DNA from: Streptomyces sp. NBC_01471
GTDB taxonomy: Bacteria; Actinomycetota; Actinomycetes; Streptomycetales; Streptomycetaceae
DNA length: 64,000 nucleotides
Direction: 5' to 3'
NCBI RefSeq assembly: GCF_041438865.1
Contig: NZ_CP109450.1
Location: forward strand, 6,512,001-6,576,000
The notes below the pieces were generated by a model. The model was given only the letters and a program-made list of their open reading frames with translations, searched no databases and had not been told where the DNA came from. Positions 18,245-26,798 of this stretch are shown here, piece after piece; position 1 is the first letter of the stretch; the number at the start of each line of letters is the position of its first letter. The translations under genes and the position numbers were made by a program.

Positions 18245-18820
18245 ATGACGATCAACTGGGATGCCGCCGCCGCCACCTTCGACGAGGAGGCCGACCACGG
18301 CCTGCGCGACACCGGGGTGCGCGACGCATGGGCGGCGCGGCTGAAGAGATGGCTGCCGGGGGAGCGGGCCGAGATCCTCGACGTCGGCTGCGGCACGGGC
18401 AGCCTCGCCCTGCTCGCCGCCGGGCAGGGGCACCGGGTCACCGCGGTCGACCTCTCCCCCCGGATGGCCGAGCGGGCGCGGACCAAACTGGCCGGTGCGG
18501 ACGCCGAGGTGCTGGTGGGCGACGCGGCACTGCCGCCTGTCGGGGAGCGGACCTTCGACGTGGTGCTGGCCCGCCATGTGGTCTGGCTGCTGCCCGACTT
18601 CGAGGCGGCGCTCAAGCACTGGTGCTCACTGCTCAACCCGGGCGGGCGGCTGGTGCTGGTGGAGGGCGTCCGGGGCGGCGTCGGGCTCTCCGCCGGCCAG
18701 TTGATGGCGGCTCTCGACCCGCTCACCGAGTCCGTGCACCACGAACTGCTCTCGGCCGACCCGGCTCTCTGGGGCAAAGAGGTCGACGACGAGCGTTATG
18801 TCCTGGTGGCGCTGGCCTGA
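18245..18820 (+). CDS. Class I SAM-dependent methyltransferase
   Basis: 191 aa from ATG 18245. Motif I ILDVGCGTGSLALLAAGQG (about residues 44-62), the acidic end of strand 2 (VTAVDLSPRM), motif II-like FDVVLARHVVWLLPD and a post-III LLNPGGRLVLVEG define a Methyltransf_11/25 enzyme. It transfers methyl from S-adenosylmethionine to an unknown small molecule. The ribosome site is weak. It stands alone and converges on the DUF402 gene; context does not suggest a substrate. Confidence 0.85.
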   Translation: MTINWDAAAATFDEEADHGLRDTGVRDAWAARLKRWLPGERAEILDVGCGTGSLALLAAGQGHRVTAVDLSPRMAERARTKLAGADAEVLVGDAALPPVGERTFDVVLARHVVWLLPDFEAALKHWCSLLNPGGRLVLVEGVRGGVGLSAGQLMAALDPLTESVHHELLSADPALWGKEVDDERYVLVALA

Positions 18821-18884
18821 GACGGCTGAGGAGGGGTGGTGGGGGCCGGGCGGACGAACCCCGGCCCCCGGCTTCGCCGTACGG

Positions 18885-19367
18885 TCAGGCGTGCGGCAAC
18901 CGGCCGCGGGCGGCGAGCAGTTCGAGCTCGTCCAAGGCCTGTACAGCCTGCCGTGCCGCCTCCGGGTCCCGCCCGGCGAGACCGCTCGCCTCGAACTCGT
19001 CCTCGTCCAGCCGGAGAATCCCGGCCCCGTCCACCGACACCCACAGGTCGAGGTCCAGATCCTCCACGACCAGTTCACCTCCGCGCACCTCGGCCGGCCG
19101 GGTCACGTCGCAGTACCAGCCCTTGAGCTCCCCGGCTCCGGTCCGGACCTCCTTGACCGCGTACCACCGGTCGCGCCAGTAGTGCTCGGTGAACACGTCA
19201 CCGGGTTCGAACCGTACGAACCCGAAGTCCCGTACGCCCGCGCCGGCCCACTCCGCCCGGACGGTCACCCTGGTGCCGTCGTCGGAGACCACCGTCGCCG
19301 GATAGCGGATCTTGGTGCTGCCCGCTTTCAGCAGGACGACCGTGAGCTCGGCCGGACTCCCTGACAT
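18885..19367 (-). CDS. DUF402 domain protein (FomD/Ntdp-like)
   Basis: 160 aa from ATG 19367, with GGAGG six bases upstream. DUF402 members are small beta-barrel phosphohydrolases (nucleoside di/triphosphatase Ntdp, FomD) using acidic residues to bind divalent metal. Here the FEPGDVFTEHYWRDRWYAVKEV and DLDLDLWVSVDGAGILRLDEDEFE segments supply the expected aromatic and acidic residues. The likely job is hydrolysis of a nucleotide phosphate; the real substrate is not known. Single gene, divergent from the small GntR regulator. Confidence 0.75.
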   Translation of the reverse strand: MSGSPAELTVVLLKAGSTKIRYPATVVSDDGTRVTVRAEWAGAGVRDFGFVRFEPGDVFTEHYWRDRWYAVKEVRTGAGELKGWYCDVTRPAEVRGGELVVEDLDLDLWVSVDGAGILRLDEDEFEASGLAGRDPEAARQAVQALDELELLAARGRLPHA

Positions 19368-19516
19368 GCCGTACCTCCGTCGCGCGGATCCCGTAGGTCC
19401 TGTCCGGACCCTTGTCCGACCGAGGTCGCAGATTACGGGCGGACACCGGCGGGCCGCCTCCCCTTTTCGGCCGGGTGCCGCCCTGAGGGCCGTCCTCCGT
19501 GGGGGAGAATCGCGGG

Positions 19517-19891
19517 GTGACTCTGAAGATCGCCATTGATACGGATGCCGCCACCGCCCCGTACGAGCAGCTGAGGGCCCAGATCGCCGGACAGGCCCGC
19601 TCGGGGAAGCTTCCCGCGGGGTACCGGCTGCCGACGGTGCGGGGCCTGGCCGAGGAGCTCGGCCTCGCCGCGAACACGGTCGCCAAGTCGTACCGGGCGC
19701 TGGAGGCGGACGGGGTGATCGAGACGCGCGGGCGCAACGGCACCTTCGTGGCGGCCGCCGGTGACGCGGCGGAACGCGAGGCGGCGGAGGCGGCACGGAC
19801 CTTCGCCGAGCGCGCCCTCCGGCTGGGCCTCGCTCCGGATGCGGCCCGGACCGCGGTCGACGACGCGCTGCGGGCGGTCTACGGAAAGTAG
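19517..19891 (+). CDS. Short GntR-family regulator (YtrA type)
   Basis: 124 aa from GTG 19517. The N-terminal winged helix is standard: PYEQLRAQIAGQARSG, LPTVRGLAEELGLAANTVAKSYRALE and a wing ending RGRNGTFV. The C-terminal part is only about 45 residues, two helices, as in YtrA proteins, which dimerise without a large effector domain and usually repress nearby ABC-transporter or membrane genes. No transporter is adjacent, so the target is unclear. Divergent from the DUF402 gene with about 150 bases between them. Confidence 0.85.
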   Translation: MTLKIAIDTDAATAPYEQLRAQIAGQARSGKLPAGYRLPTVRGLAEELGLAANTVAKSYRALEADGVIETRGRNGTFVAAAGDAAEREAAEAARTFAERALRLGLAPDAARTAVDDALRAVYGK

Positions 19892-19963
19892 CCCGGGCGG
19901 CGGAGGACGCGCGCGCCGATCCCGTACGGGTCACGCGGGCCCCGTACAGGTCACGCGTATCCC

Positions 19964-21058
19964 TTACAGGTACAGCCCCGCGTCCACGCCCCGTTCCTGC
20001 GCGGGGACGGACGCCGGGCCCGCGCCCCGCCGCAGCGCGTACAGCTCGGCGAGCGTGGTGCCGTCCCGGCCCACGCCCTCCTCGGTGCCCAGCCACGCCG
20101 TCGACTCCGAGCGGGTCAGCGGGCCGACCTCGATCCGGGCCAGGCAGCGGCCCGGGCGCACCACGGCGGGATGCAGCCGCTCCAGGTCCTCGTTGGTGGT
20201 GACGCCCACCAGGACGTTGCGGCCCTGGCCCAGCAGCCCGTCCGTGAGGTTCAGCAGCCGCGACAGCGCCTGCCCCGCGGTGTGCTTGGCCTCGCCGCGG
20301 ATCAGCTCGTCGCAGTCCTCTAGGAGCAGCAGCCGCCAGCGGCCCTTCGCCGAGCCGTCGTCCTCGCCGATGGCGATGTCCATCAGGTAGCCGACGTCGT
20401 TGAACAGCCGCTCCGGGTCGAGCACGCAGTCCACCTGGCACCAGTCGCGCCAGGACCGGGCCAGAGTGCGCAGCGCCGATGTCTTCCCGGTGCCGGGCGG
20501 ACCGTGCAGCAGGAGCAGCCGGCCCGAGATGTCGTCGGGGGTGACCTTCATCAGGCCGTCCAGCGCATCGGCCACCGGTGCGGTGTAGTTGGCCCGCACC
20601 TCCTCCCAGGTGCCGGCCGCGATCTGCCGGGTGGTGCGGTGCGGACCGCGGCGCGGGGAGACGTACCAGAACCCCATGGCGACGTTCTCGGGCTGCGGTT
20701 CGGGCTCGTCCTGCGCGTCGTCCGTCGACTGCTTCAGTACCTTCGCCGCCAGCTCCTCGCTGACCGCGGTGACCGTGACATCGGCGCCGCGGTTCCAGCG
20801 CGAGACGAGCAGCGTCCACCCCTCACCCTCGGCGAGCGTCGCGCTGCGGTCGTCGTCCCGGGCCGCGCGCAACACGGTCGCGCCGGGCGGCAGCAGGGTG
20901 AGTCCCTTCTTGACGCGGTCGATCGACGAACTGTGCGAGTAAGGCTGCTCGCCCGTGGCGAAGCGGCCGAGGAACAGCGCGTCCACGACATCGGACGGCG
21001 AATCGCTGTCGTCGACGTTGAGCCGGATCGGCAGGGATGCCTCAGGGTTTGCGGACAT
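19964..21058 (-). CDS. AAA-family ATPase with N-terminal DUF5925-like domain
   Basis: 364 aa from ATG 21058 (weak ribosome site). Residues 1-130 are an unannotated alpha/beta domain typical of streptomycete DUF5925 proteins. The AAA module follows: Walker A GPPGTGKTS (186-194), Walker B LLLLEDCDEL, sensor 1 GVTTNE and the arginine-bearing LHPAVVRPGRCL. It is a single-ring-type remodeller by family; partner unknown. Sequence contains a Tyr-rich FWYVSPRRGPHR linker. Neighbours give no functional link. Confidence 0.8.
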   Translation of the reverse strand: MSANPEASLPIRLNVDDSDSPSDVVDALFLGRFATGEQPYSHSSSIDRVKKGLTLLPPGATVLRAARDDDRSATLAEGEGWTLLVSRWNRGADVTVTAVSEELAAKVLKQSTDDAQDEPEPQPENVAMGFWYVSPRRGPHRTTRQIAAGTWEEVRANYTAPVADALDGLMKVTPDDISGRLLLLHGPPGTGKTSALRTLARSWRDWCQVDCVLDPERLFNDVGYLMDIAIGEDDGSAKGRWRLLLLEDCDELIRGEAKHTAGQALSRLLNLTDGLLGQGRNVLVGVTTNEDLERLHPAVVRPGRCLARIEVGPLTRSESTAWLGTEEGVGRDGTTLAELYALRRGAGPASVPAQERGVDAGLYL

Positions 21059-21357
21059 GCGCCCATGATCCGGCACCGGGGCGGCCCGTGCACGTCCTTT
21101 GTGCCACGCGTTCTCCACGCGTTCTCCCCGCCTTCTGCCGGGGCGGGACCGCCGTCCGTCCTTCCGGCCCACTGACGTCGTGTCACCGAACGTGTGAATC
21201 ACGGCCGTTTGCCCCCCGGGCCGCCGAGTGCCGGGCTTCACTGGCGACCAGGCGACCGGAAGCCGTCGATGCGCCGAATACTTGGCATGGACACTTCCAG
21301 AAGGTGGCCGTGGGCTGGTACGACAGACGTGGCGGAAATCCTGCTCAGGGAGGTTCC

Positions 21358-22167
21358 ATGAAATTGTCCAGATTTGTGACTCTCTCATCCTCTGTTCTGC
21401 TCGCCGTCGGACTCGCCCTCACCGGGGCGGGCGCGGCTCAGGCTGCCCAACCGGCCGCATCCACCAGCTATGTGGCCCTCGGAGACTCGTACTCGGCGGG
21501 TGTCGGATCCGGCAGCTACGACAGCGCCAGCGGGGACTGCAAGCGCAGCAGCCTCGCGTACCCGAAGCTGTGGGCGGCTGCCCACTCGCCCTCCTCGTTC
21601 GCCTTCGTCGCCTGCTCGGGTGCTCGTACGAGTGACGTTCTCTCCAGTCAGCTCTCCGCGCTGAACGCCTCGACCGGCCTGGTCTCCCTCACCATCGGCG
21701 GCAACGACGCGGGCTTCGCCGACACCATGACCACCTGTGTGCTGAAGTCCGAGGCGACCTGTCTCGCGGCCCTCGCGACAGCCAACACCTACATCGACTC
21801 GACGCTGCCCGGCCTGCTGGACAAGGTCTACGCGGCGATCCACGCCAAGTCCCCCTCCGCACACGTGGTCGTGCTCGGCTATCCGCGCTTCTACCAGCTG
21901 AACGGCAGCTGCGTCGCCGGGCTGAGCGAGAAGGAGCGCGGCGCGATCAACTCGGCGTCCGACCACCTCAACGCGGTGACCGCCAAGCGGGCCGCCGACC
22001 ACGGCTTCGCGTTCGGTGATGTCACCTCCGCCTTCTCCGGACACGAGATCTGCTCGTCCGACAGCTGGCTGCACAGCGTGAACATCCTCAATCTGACCGA
22101 GTCCTACCACCCCACGGCAGCCGGCCAGTCCGGCGGCTACCTGCCCGTGCTCACCGCGCAGGACTGA
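21358..22167 (+). CDS. Secreted GDSL/SGNH-family lipase
   Basis: 269 aa from ATG 21358, with AGGGAGG a few bases upstream. A signal peptide ends near AQAAQ (about residue 32). Block I GDSYSAGVG supplies the nucleophilic Ser, block III IGGNDAGF the oxyanion Asn, and block V SYHPTAAG the catalytic His. Six cysteines in the mature part fit the three disulfides of the S. coelicolor GDSL lipase (SCO1725 type). It is an extracellular esterase/lipase and is followed by a hairpin terminator. Confidence 0.93.
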   Translation: MKLSRFVTLSSSVLLAVGLALTGAGAAQAAQPAASTSYVALGDSYSAGVGSGSYDSASGDCKRSSLAYPKLWAAAHSPSSFAFVACSGARTSDVLSSQLSALNASTGLVSLTIGGNDAGFADTMTTCVLKSEATCLAALATANTYIDSTLPGLLDKVYAAIHAKSPSAHVVVLGYPRFYQLNGSCVAGLSEKERGAINSASDHLNAVTAKRAADHGFAFGDVTSAFSGHEICSSDSWLHSVNILNLTESYHPTAAGQSGGYLPVLTAQD

Positions 22168-22186
22168 CGCGCGACGTCAAGGGGGA

Positions 22187-22210
22187 GGAGGCCCTGAATC
22201 CGGGGCCTCC
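22187..22210 (+). terminator. Hairpin terminator after GDSL lipase
   Basis: GGAGGCCC (22187-22194) pairs with GGGCCTCC (22203-22210) across an 8-base loop, 20 bases after the lipase stop. Confidence 0.65.
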
Positions 22211-22251
22211 GTCCGGCTCCGTCCGCCTGTACGGCGGGGCGGGACGGGGCC

Positions 22252-22280
22252 GGTCAACTCACCCTGGAATCAGATATATT
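22252..22280 (+). promoter_or_regulatory. Possible promoter of the small conserved gene
   Basis: GGTCAA and TATATT are 17 bases apart in an otherwise GC-rich stretch, 127 bases before the 87-aa gene. The -35 match is poor. Confidence 0.35.
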
Positions 22281-22406
22281 CGGAGGGTTACCGTCAACCT
22301 CCGTATGACAGAGGTGAATCCGGCGCCCGGGATACACGGGTGCCTCCGAGGGGCGATAGGGTTACTGTGCCCCGGGCCGGGTGCCCTCGTACGGGTGGGG
22401 AGTGAC

Positions 22407-22670
22407 ATGGAACAGATAACAGTGCGCAGCAGGCCACGAGTGCCTGCGATCACATGCGGAAGCGGTGCGACCAGTTCGCGCCTCGACCGCCATCTCTCGG
22501 TGCTCGGCGGCCCTGTGGTCCCGCAGCGCGAGTCGGCAGAGGCGACGTCCCTGATGCGTGAGCTCACCTCGCGTGACGTCGCACACTCCAGGACGGGCAG
22601 AGGCGCACGGGTGAAGCTCTTCGCCCCGCTGCGACGGCTGCGCCGCTCGCTCTTCGGCAGCCGCGGCTGA
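22407..22670 (+). CDS. Small conserved streptomycete protein of unknown function
   Basis: 87 aa from ATG 22407 with GGGGAG seven bases upstream; a longer reading to 22305 has no ribosome site. The N-terminal MEQITVRSRPRVPAITC stretch and the basic tail VKLFAPLRRLRRSLFG look familiar from other Streptomyces genomes, which is why I consider it real rather than spurious. It is basic, lacks membrane helices, and has a single Cys near residue 17. No function can be proposed. Followed by a hairpin (22711-22731). Confidence 0.6.
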   Translation: MEQITVRSRPRVPAITCGSGATSSRLDRHLSVLGGPVVPQRESAEATSLMRELTSRDVAHSRTGRGARVKLFAPLRRLRRSLFGSRG

Positions 22671-22710
22671 AGCCTCCGAACCGAAAGGAACGACCGGCCC
22701 CCGCCCCCGT

Positions 22711-22731
22711 CCGACGGGCCCTTCCCGTCGG
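22711..22731 (+). terminator. Hairpin terminator after the 87-aa gene
   Basis: CCGACGGG pairs with CCCGTCGG across a 5-base loop, 40 bases after the stop. The 371-base space from 22671 to 23041 holds this hairpin and the palindrome at 22991, but no gene. Confidence 0.6.
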
Positions 22732-22990
22732 CGACCCTGTCTCGGCGAGCCCGGTCCGTCGGCAAGCCCGGTCCGTCCGCGGGTCCTCCCCAGCCCGCTG
22801 GCCGACCGGCCCGGGGCGGCCCGGCCCCGCCTGCCTCGTCACGCGCCGCCCCGGCCCTGGTCCTCGCCGTGCGCGTACCGGTGGACCGCGAGCGGAACGA
22901 ACACCGCGGAGCCGCCGGAGAGCAGCGGAAGGATGAAGGTGGCGCTGCCCGGCTGGCCCGCGACTCTCCCCGAGGCCGCCGACGGGCAGG

Positions 22991-23010
22991 TCCTGTCCGG
23001 CCGGACAGGA
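22991..23010. repeat. Perfect 20-bp palindrome
   Basis: TCCTGTCCGGCCGGACAGGA is perfectly self-complementary with no loop. It lies just past the 3' end of the minus-strand gene at 23042, so it may be the stem of a terminator or a regulator site. Confidence 0.5.
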
Positions 23011-23041
23011 ACCAGCCGGAGCAGGGGCCGGACCCGACGGC

Positions 23042-24265
23042 TCACACCAGGGCGAACTGTCCTTCCGGGCCCTCCTCGTGGTGGTCGAGCACCGACGCCG
23101 GGCGGCGGGCCGCAGCCGGGGCCGGGAGGACGCCCGCCGCTTCGAGTTCGCTCCGCCCGATACGCGGGGCCGCTGTGAGCCTCCGCCGCAACTCGCTCCG
23201 GCCGGAACGGAGTCCGGCCAGCAGGGCCAGCACCGTGATCAGCTCCAGCAGTTCGGAGCTCCACTCCGGGGGCCAGCCCGACGGGCGCAGCGCCGCCAAG
23301 GTGCCGGGCTCCACCGGAGCGGTCCTGCGCCCGAACCAGAGGTCGAGCACCCGGACACCGGCCACCGTGAAGTCCCATGCCTCGGCGGGCACCGGTGAAA
23401 TGCGCCCGTCTCCGAGCAGCAGCGCCTCATCGCCCGGGTCGTACGTGAGGGTGTCCGGCCGGGGCGGGACGGCGGCCCGCACATAGGGTCTGTGGCCGCC
23501 CGGCAGCCTCGGCCGGTCACCGCCGCGCGCCCCGCGCAGCTGGATCCGCAGCAACTCCCGCCCCAGTTCCGTCCCGGACGACCAGAGCTCCGGGTCGGCC
23601 GGCAGCGGTACGGCGCAGCCGCCCGGCACCGGCGTGGCCGCGGCCACCACCCAGGCGAGTATCTGTCCGGCGGTGACGTCCTGGCCGTACCGCGCGGTGA
23701 GCAGCTCCGTCAGCCCGGGTGCGATGTTGGGCTCGGCGCCGCCCGGCCTGCGGTACAGCGGCCTGATCCGGCCGGGGCGGCCCGCCGGGGAACGGCCGTC
23801 CGGGAGCACGGCGGAGACCAGCAGGGCCGGCTCCGTGTCCCGTGCGGCGGCGTCTCCCGGGGCTCCGGCCTGTTCGACGGCGAACAGCTGGTGCTCGTCG
23901 GCGACCCGCCACAGCTCCGGGCGGGCGGCGTCGAGCAGCCGGTGGTCCGGAATCAGCCACTGCTCGTCGAACGGGCCGCAGCCGAGCCGCACCGGTGCGG
24001 GACACGGGCCCGACTCACGGCTGAAGCGGCCCGTACCGGTGGGTTGTCCCGGCAGCGCGGGGACGGAACTGTCCGGCGTCCTGGACCTGGTGGCGCGGAA
24101 CAGCCGCTCCCGTTCCGGGCCGGTGGCCCGTACCAGGGTGTCCCAGCGGGCCCTGAGTGAACGGGCGTCGGGCGCCGCCACCCAGTCGCGCCCCAGCCGC
24201 GGTGACCCCACCGACCAGGGCATCAGATCGTCGAGCAGGGGAGCGTCATCCGTCACGGTCCGCAT
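23042..24265 (-). CDS. Type ISP restriction-modification specificity-domain-like protein
   Basis: 407 aa from ATG 24265, with GAGAGG seven bases upstream. The segments FDEQWLIPDHRLLDAARPELWRVADEHQLF, GLTELLTARYG, ILAWVVAAATP and VLDLWFGRR match, from memory, streptomycete proteins labelled type ISP restriction/modification enzyme, corresponding to the C-terminal target-recognition part of LlaGI-type enzymes. No helicase, nuclease or methyltransferase motifs are present and none is encoded nearby, so it is not a working restriction system on its own. Function unknown; the name reflects domain similarity only. Confidence 0.6.
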   Translation of the reverse strand: MRTVTDDAPLLDDLMPWSVGSPRLGRDWVAAPDARSLRARWDTLVRATGPERERLFRATRSRTPDSSVPALPGQPTGTGRFSRESGPCPAPVRLGCGPFDEQWLIPDHRLLDAARPELWRVADEHQLFAVEQAGAPGDAAARDTEPALLVSAVLPDGRSPAGRPGRIRPLYRRPGGAEPNIAPGLTELLTARYGQDVTAGQILAWVVAAATPVPGGCAVPLPADPELWSSGTELGRELLRIQLRGARGGDRPRLPGGHRPYVRAAVPPRPDTLTYDPGDEALLLGDGRISPVPAEAWDFTVAGVRVLDLWFGRRTAPVEPGTLAALRPSGWPPEWSSELLELITVLALLAGLRSGRSELRRRLTAAPRIGRSELEAAGVLPAPAAARRPASVLDHHEEGPEGQFALV

Positions 24266-24367
24266 GCTAGGGCCTCTCGTTCGGATCAGGCCGGGCACGC
24301 AGAAAGGGGGCGTAGGGGGCCCTGCCCCGCTCCCCCCTTCACGCCTGCCGTCGGCCGGGGCCGGGCT

Positions 24368-25549
24368 CTACTTCCTGACCACCAGCAGGACGATCACCGC
24401 GATGACGACCAGGGCGGCCACCACCGCGGCGGCGATCTTGCCCTTGCTGTACGGGCGTTCGCCGATGACCTCGGCGGTCCGTGCGTTGACCATGACCTGC
24501 CAGCTCTTGCCCGCGTAGAGATAGGTCAGGAACCACACCGGCAGGAGCATCAGCTTGAAGGTGAGCCCGGAGTACCGGGTGTCCACCGAGTGCACCCGCT
24601 GCTCGTCCCCGCCGATGTCGGACCGGCAGTCGCCCGTGATGACCTCGGCCATCCGCTCCTTGGCCGTCACCAGCCCGTCCTCGGGCTCCACGTCGTACCG
24701 CACGGTCTGGAAACCGGCCAGGTACTCCGGCTGGAAGGGCCTGGCCTCCTCCAGCGGCCAGGGCGTCAGCTTGTCCAGCTGCTTGGTGGCCACGTGGTTG
24801 GTCCCCGCGACCAGCACATCGTCGAAGTCGCGGCTGACCGTCCCGGCGGCCGGGTACCAGCGGGTGTGGCGCACCTCGCGGGTCTTGGTGACTGTCTGGC
24901 CGTTCTCCTCCGCCGTGTACGTCTCCGTCACGTAGTAGTACTCACCACGCTGGCCCCAGTAGTCGGAGACCGTCTCCGCGTCGTACGTCCAGTGCGGCAG
25001 GTAGCTGCCCTTGAACGTCTCCGCCTCGCTGACCTTCTTCAGGCTGGAGGGGGCGAACCAGCGGGACGACGTCCACTTGCGCAGCGCCTCACGGGCGTTG
25101 TTGCGGTCCAGGCCGAACGGGACCACCGCCTCGGGTGTGACGCGCTCGGTGGCGTCCGGCTCCGCGACCAGCGCGGTCGCGCAGAACTGGCAGCGGGCGG
25201 ACAGGTCGTCGGTCTCGGTGTGAGCGCCGCAGCCGGGGCAGACGTAGGCCCGCACCCCCGCGGGCACGGAGCCCCGCGGCTTGGCGGGCAGCGCCGCCAG
25301 CTCGTCCCAGCTGTGCTCGCGCACCTGGCGGGGCACGGAGGTGACGGCCTGCTCCTGGCCGCAGTAGGGGCAGCGCATCGCGCCGGAGCCCGGAGCGAAC
25401 TCCACGGTGGCGCCGCACGCCTGGCACGGGTAGGAGAGGGAAGCCGCACCGGGCGTGGCGGGCCCGGTGCCCGGATCGGTGCCCCAGCCGGTGTTCGGAG
25501 CCGCGGCCGGTCCGTTGGAGGCACCCGTGTACTGATCGTCGGTGGTCAT
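24368..25549 (-). CDS. Zinc-ribbon membrane-anchored protein
   Basis: 393 aa from ATG 25549, 12 bases after the SPFH gene, so the two are co-transcribed. Three CxxC knuckle groups occur (YPCQACG, RCPYCG, VCPGCG, RCQFC), forming two zinc ribbons in residues 40-130. A soluble middle domain rich in Trp/Tyr follows (YLPHWTYDAETVSDYWGQRG). Two hydrophobic segments lie near the C terminus (LMLLPVWFLTYLYAG and the final AAAVVAALVVIAVIVLLVV). Such proteins pair with SPFH/virion-core-like proteins across bacteria and may help deliver or fold membrane-associated proteins; role unproven. Confidence 0.78.
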   Translation of the reverse strand: MTTDDQYTGASNGPAAAPNTGWGTDPGTGPATPGAASLSYPCQACGATVEFAPGSGAMRCPYCGQEQAVTSVPRQVREHSWDELAALPAKPRGSVPAGVRAYVCPGCGAHTETDDLSARCQFCATALVAEPDATERVTPEAVVPFGLDRNNAREALRKWTSSRWFAPSSLKKVSEAETFKGSYLPHWTYDAETVSDYWGQRGEYYYVTETYTAEENGQTVTKTREVRHTRWYPAAGTVSRDFDDVLVAGTNHVATKQLDKLTPWPLEEARPFQPEYLAGFQTVRYDVEPEDGLVTAKERMAEVITGDCRSDIGGDEQRVHSVDTRYSGLTFKLMLLPVWFLTYLYAGKSWQVMVNARTAEVIGERPYSKGKIAAAVVAALVVIAVIVLLVVRK

Positions 25550-25561
25550 CGTCGCCCTGCC

Positions 25562-26674
25562 TCAGCCCTGCGGCGGGAGCGGCGGTGGAACGGACCCGAA
25601 GAGTCCGCCGATTCCGGGCACTTGGTCGGCGGGAAGCCAGCCCGACATCCCGTCCTTCCAGACCAGCGTCGTGCGCGTCAGGGTGCCGGCGCCCACCAGG
25701 CCGCTCAGCGCGGCGCTGTCGTACGGGCCCTGCTGGGCGCCGTTGACGCCGACGAACCACTGCTCCTGCGCCGGCAGCGGTGGCGGTCCCGCCGGTGCGG
25801 GCGCAGCCGCGGACTGCTGCGGGGCGAGCCCCGCAGCCATCCGCTGACCGGCGGCCATTCCCAGGCCGAGCCCCATGCCCTCGCCGACACCGCTGCCGGG
25901 GGTCCGCGCACCCGCGCCGAGCGCGTCGGCCGCCTGGAACTGGGTGTACTGGTCGAGATTGCCCGCGATGCCCATCCGGGAGCGGGTGTCGATCGCCTGC
26001 TCCACCTCGGGCGGCAGCGAGATGTTCTCGATGATGAACTTGGGGACCGCGATACCGACCGGCGTCAGCTCCTGGGTGAGCACACTCGCCAGCTTCACGC
26101 CGATGACGTCCTGCTGGGTCGCCAGATCGAGCATCGGCACGCCCGAGTTGGCCAGCGCGCTGCCCAGCTTGCCGACGATCAGCTGACGCAGATACTCCTG
26201 CACCTCCTCGGTGCGGAACTGCGGATCGGTGCCCGCCAGCTCGCGCAGCAGCGCGGCCGGATCGACCACCCGCGCGGCGAAGGCGCCGAAAGCCCTCAGC
26301 CGCACCATGCCGAACTCGGGGTCGCGGACGATGACGGGGTTCTGGGTGCCCCACTTCATGTCGGTGAACTGGCGGGTGGTGACGAAGTACACCTCGGCCT
26401 TGAACGGCGAGTCGAACCCGTACTTCCAGCCCTTCAGCGTGGAGAGCAGCGGCAGATTCTGCGTCTCCAGTGTGTAGGTGCCGGGCTGGAAGACATCCGC
26501 TATCCGGCCCTCGTTGACGAAGACCGCCGTCTGCGACTCGCGTACGACGAGCCTGGCGCCCATCTTGATCTCGTTGTCATGACGCGGGAACCGCCACACG
26601 ATGGTGTCCCGGCTGTCGTCGGTCCACTCGACGATGTCAATGAATTCTCCGCGGATGCTGTCGAACAGCCCCAT
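25562..26674 (-). CDS. SPFH-domain protein with C-terminal GYF-like domain
   Basis: 370 aa from ATG 26674, with GGGGGAGG seven bases upstream. The N-terminal half is an SPFH (stomatin/flotillin-like, YdjI/virion-core) domain that assembles on membranes. A Gly/Ala/Met-rich linker at about 270-310 leads to a GYF_2-type module (QWFVGVNGAQQGPYD, then WKDGMSGWLPADQ), which binds proline-rich peptides; the C terminus itself is SVPPPLPPQG, a possible self-ligand. First gene of a two-gene unit with the zinc-ribbon protein. Probably a membrane-scaffold pair. Confidence 0.83.
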   Translation of the reverse strand: MGLFDSIRGEFIDIVEWTDDSRDTIVWRFPRHDNEIKMGARLVVRESQTAVFVNEGRIADVFQPGTYTLETQNLPLLSTLKGWKYGFDSPFKAEVYFVTTRQFTDMKWGTQNPVIVRDPEFGMVRLRAFGAFAARVVDPAALLRELAGTDPQFRTEEVQEYLRQLIVGKLGSALANSGVPMLDLATQQDVIGVKLASVLTQELTPVGIAVPKFIIENISLPPEVEQAIDTRSRMGIAGNLDQYTQFQAADALGAGARTPGSGVGEGMGLGLGMAAGQRMAAGLAPQQSAAAPAPAGPPPLPAQEQWFVGVNGAQQGPYDSAALSGLVGAGTLTRTTLVWKDGMSGWLPADQVPGIGGLFGSVPPPLPPQG

Positions 26675-26798
26675 GGGACAACCTCCCCCGCTCTCGTTCG
26701 CGTGCCTCTCCTGACCCGCCCGGGAACGATAGCAACCGGTTCGGACGCCCCGGCCGGGCCGTCCACAGGCCCGTACCCGCACCGCCCGGGGCGCCGGA

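Noticed and set aside
18885..20819. 644-codon minus-strand open frame joining the DUF402 gene with sequence antisense to the AAA gene region
   Set aside because: Only the last 160 codons encode a DUF402 protein, with its own GGAGG site; the rest is the AAA gene read in a wrong frame and the antisense of the GntR gene.
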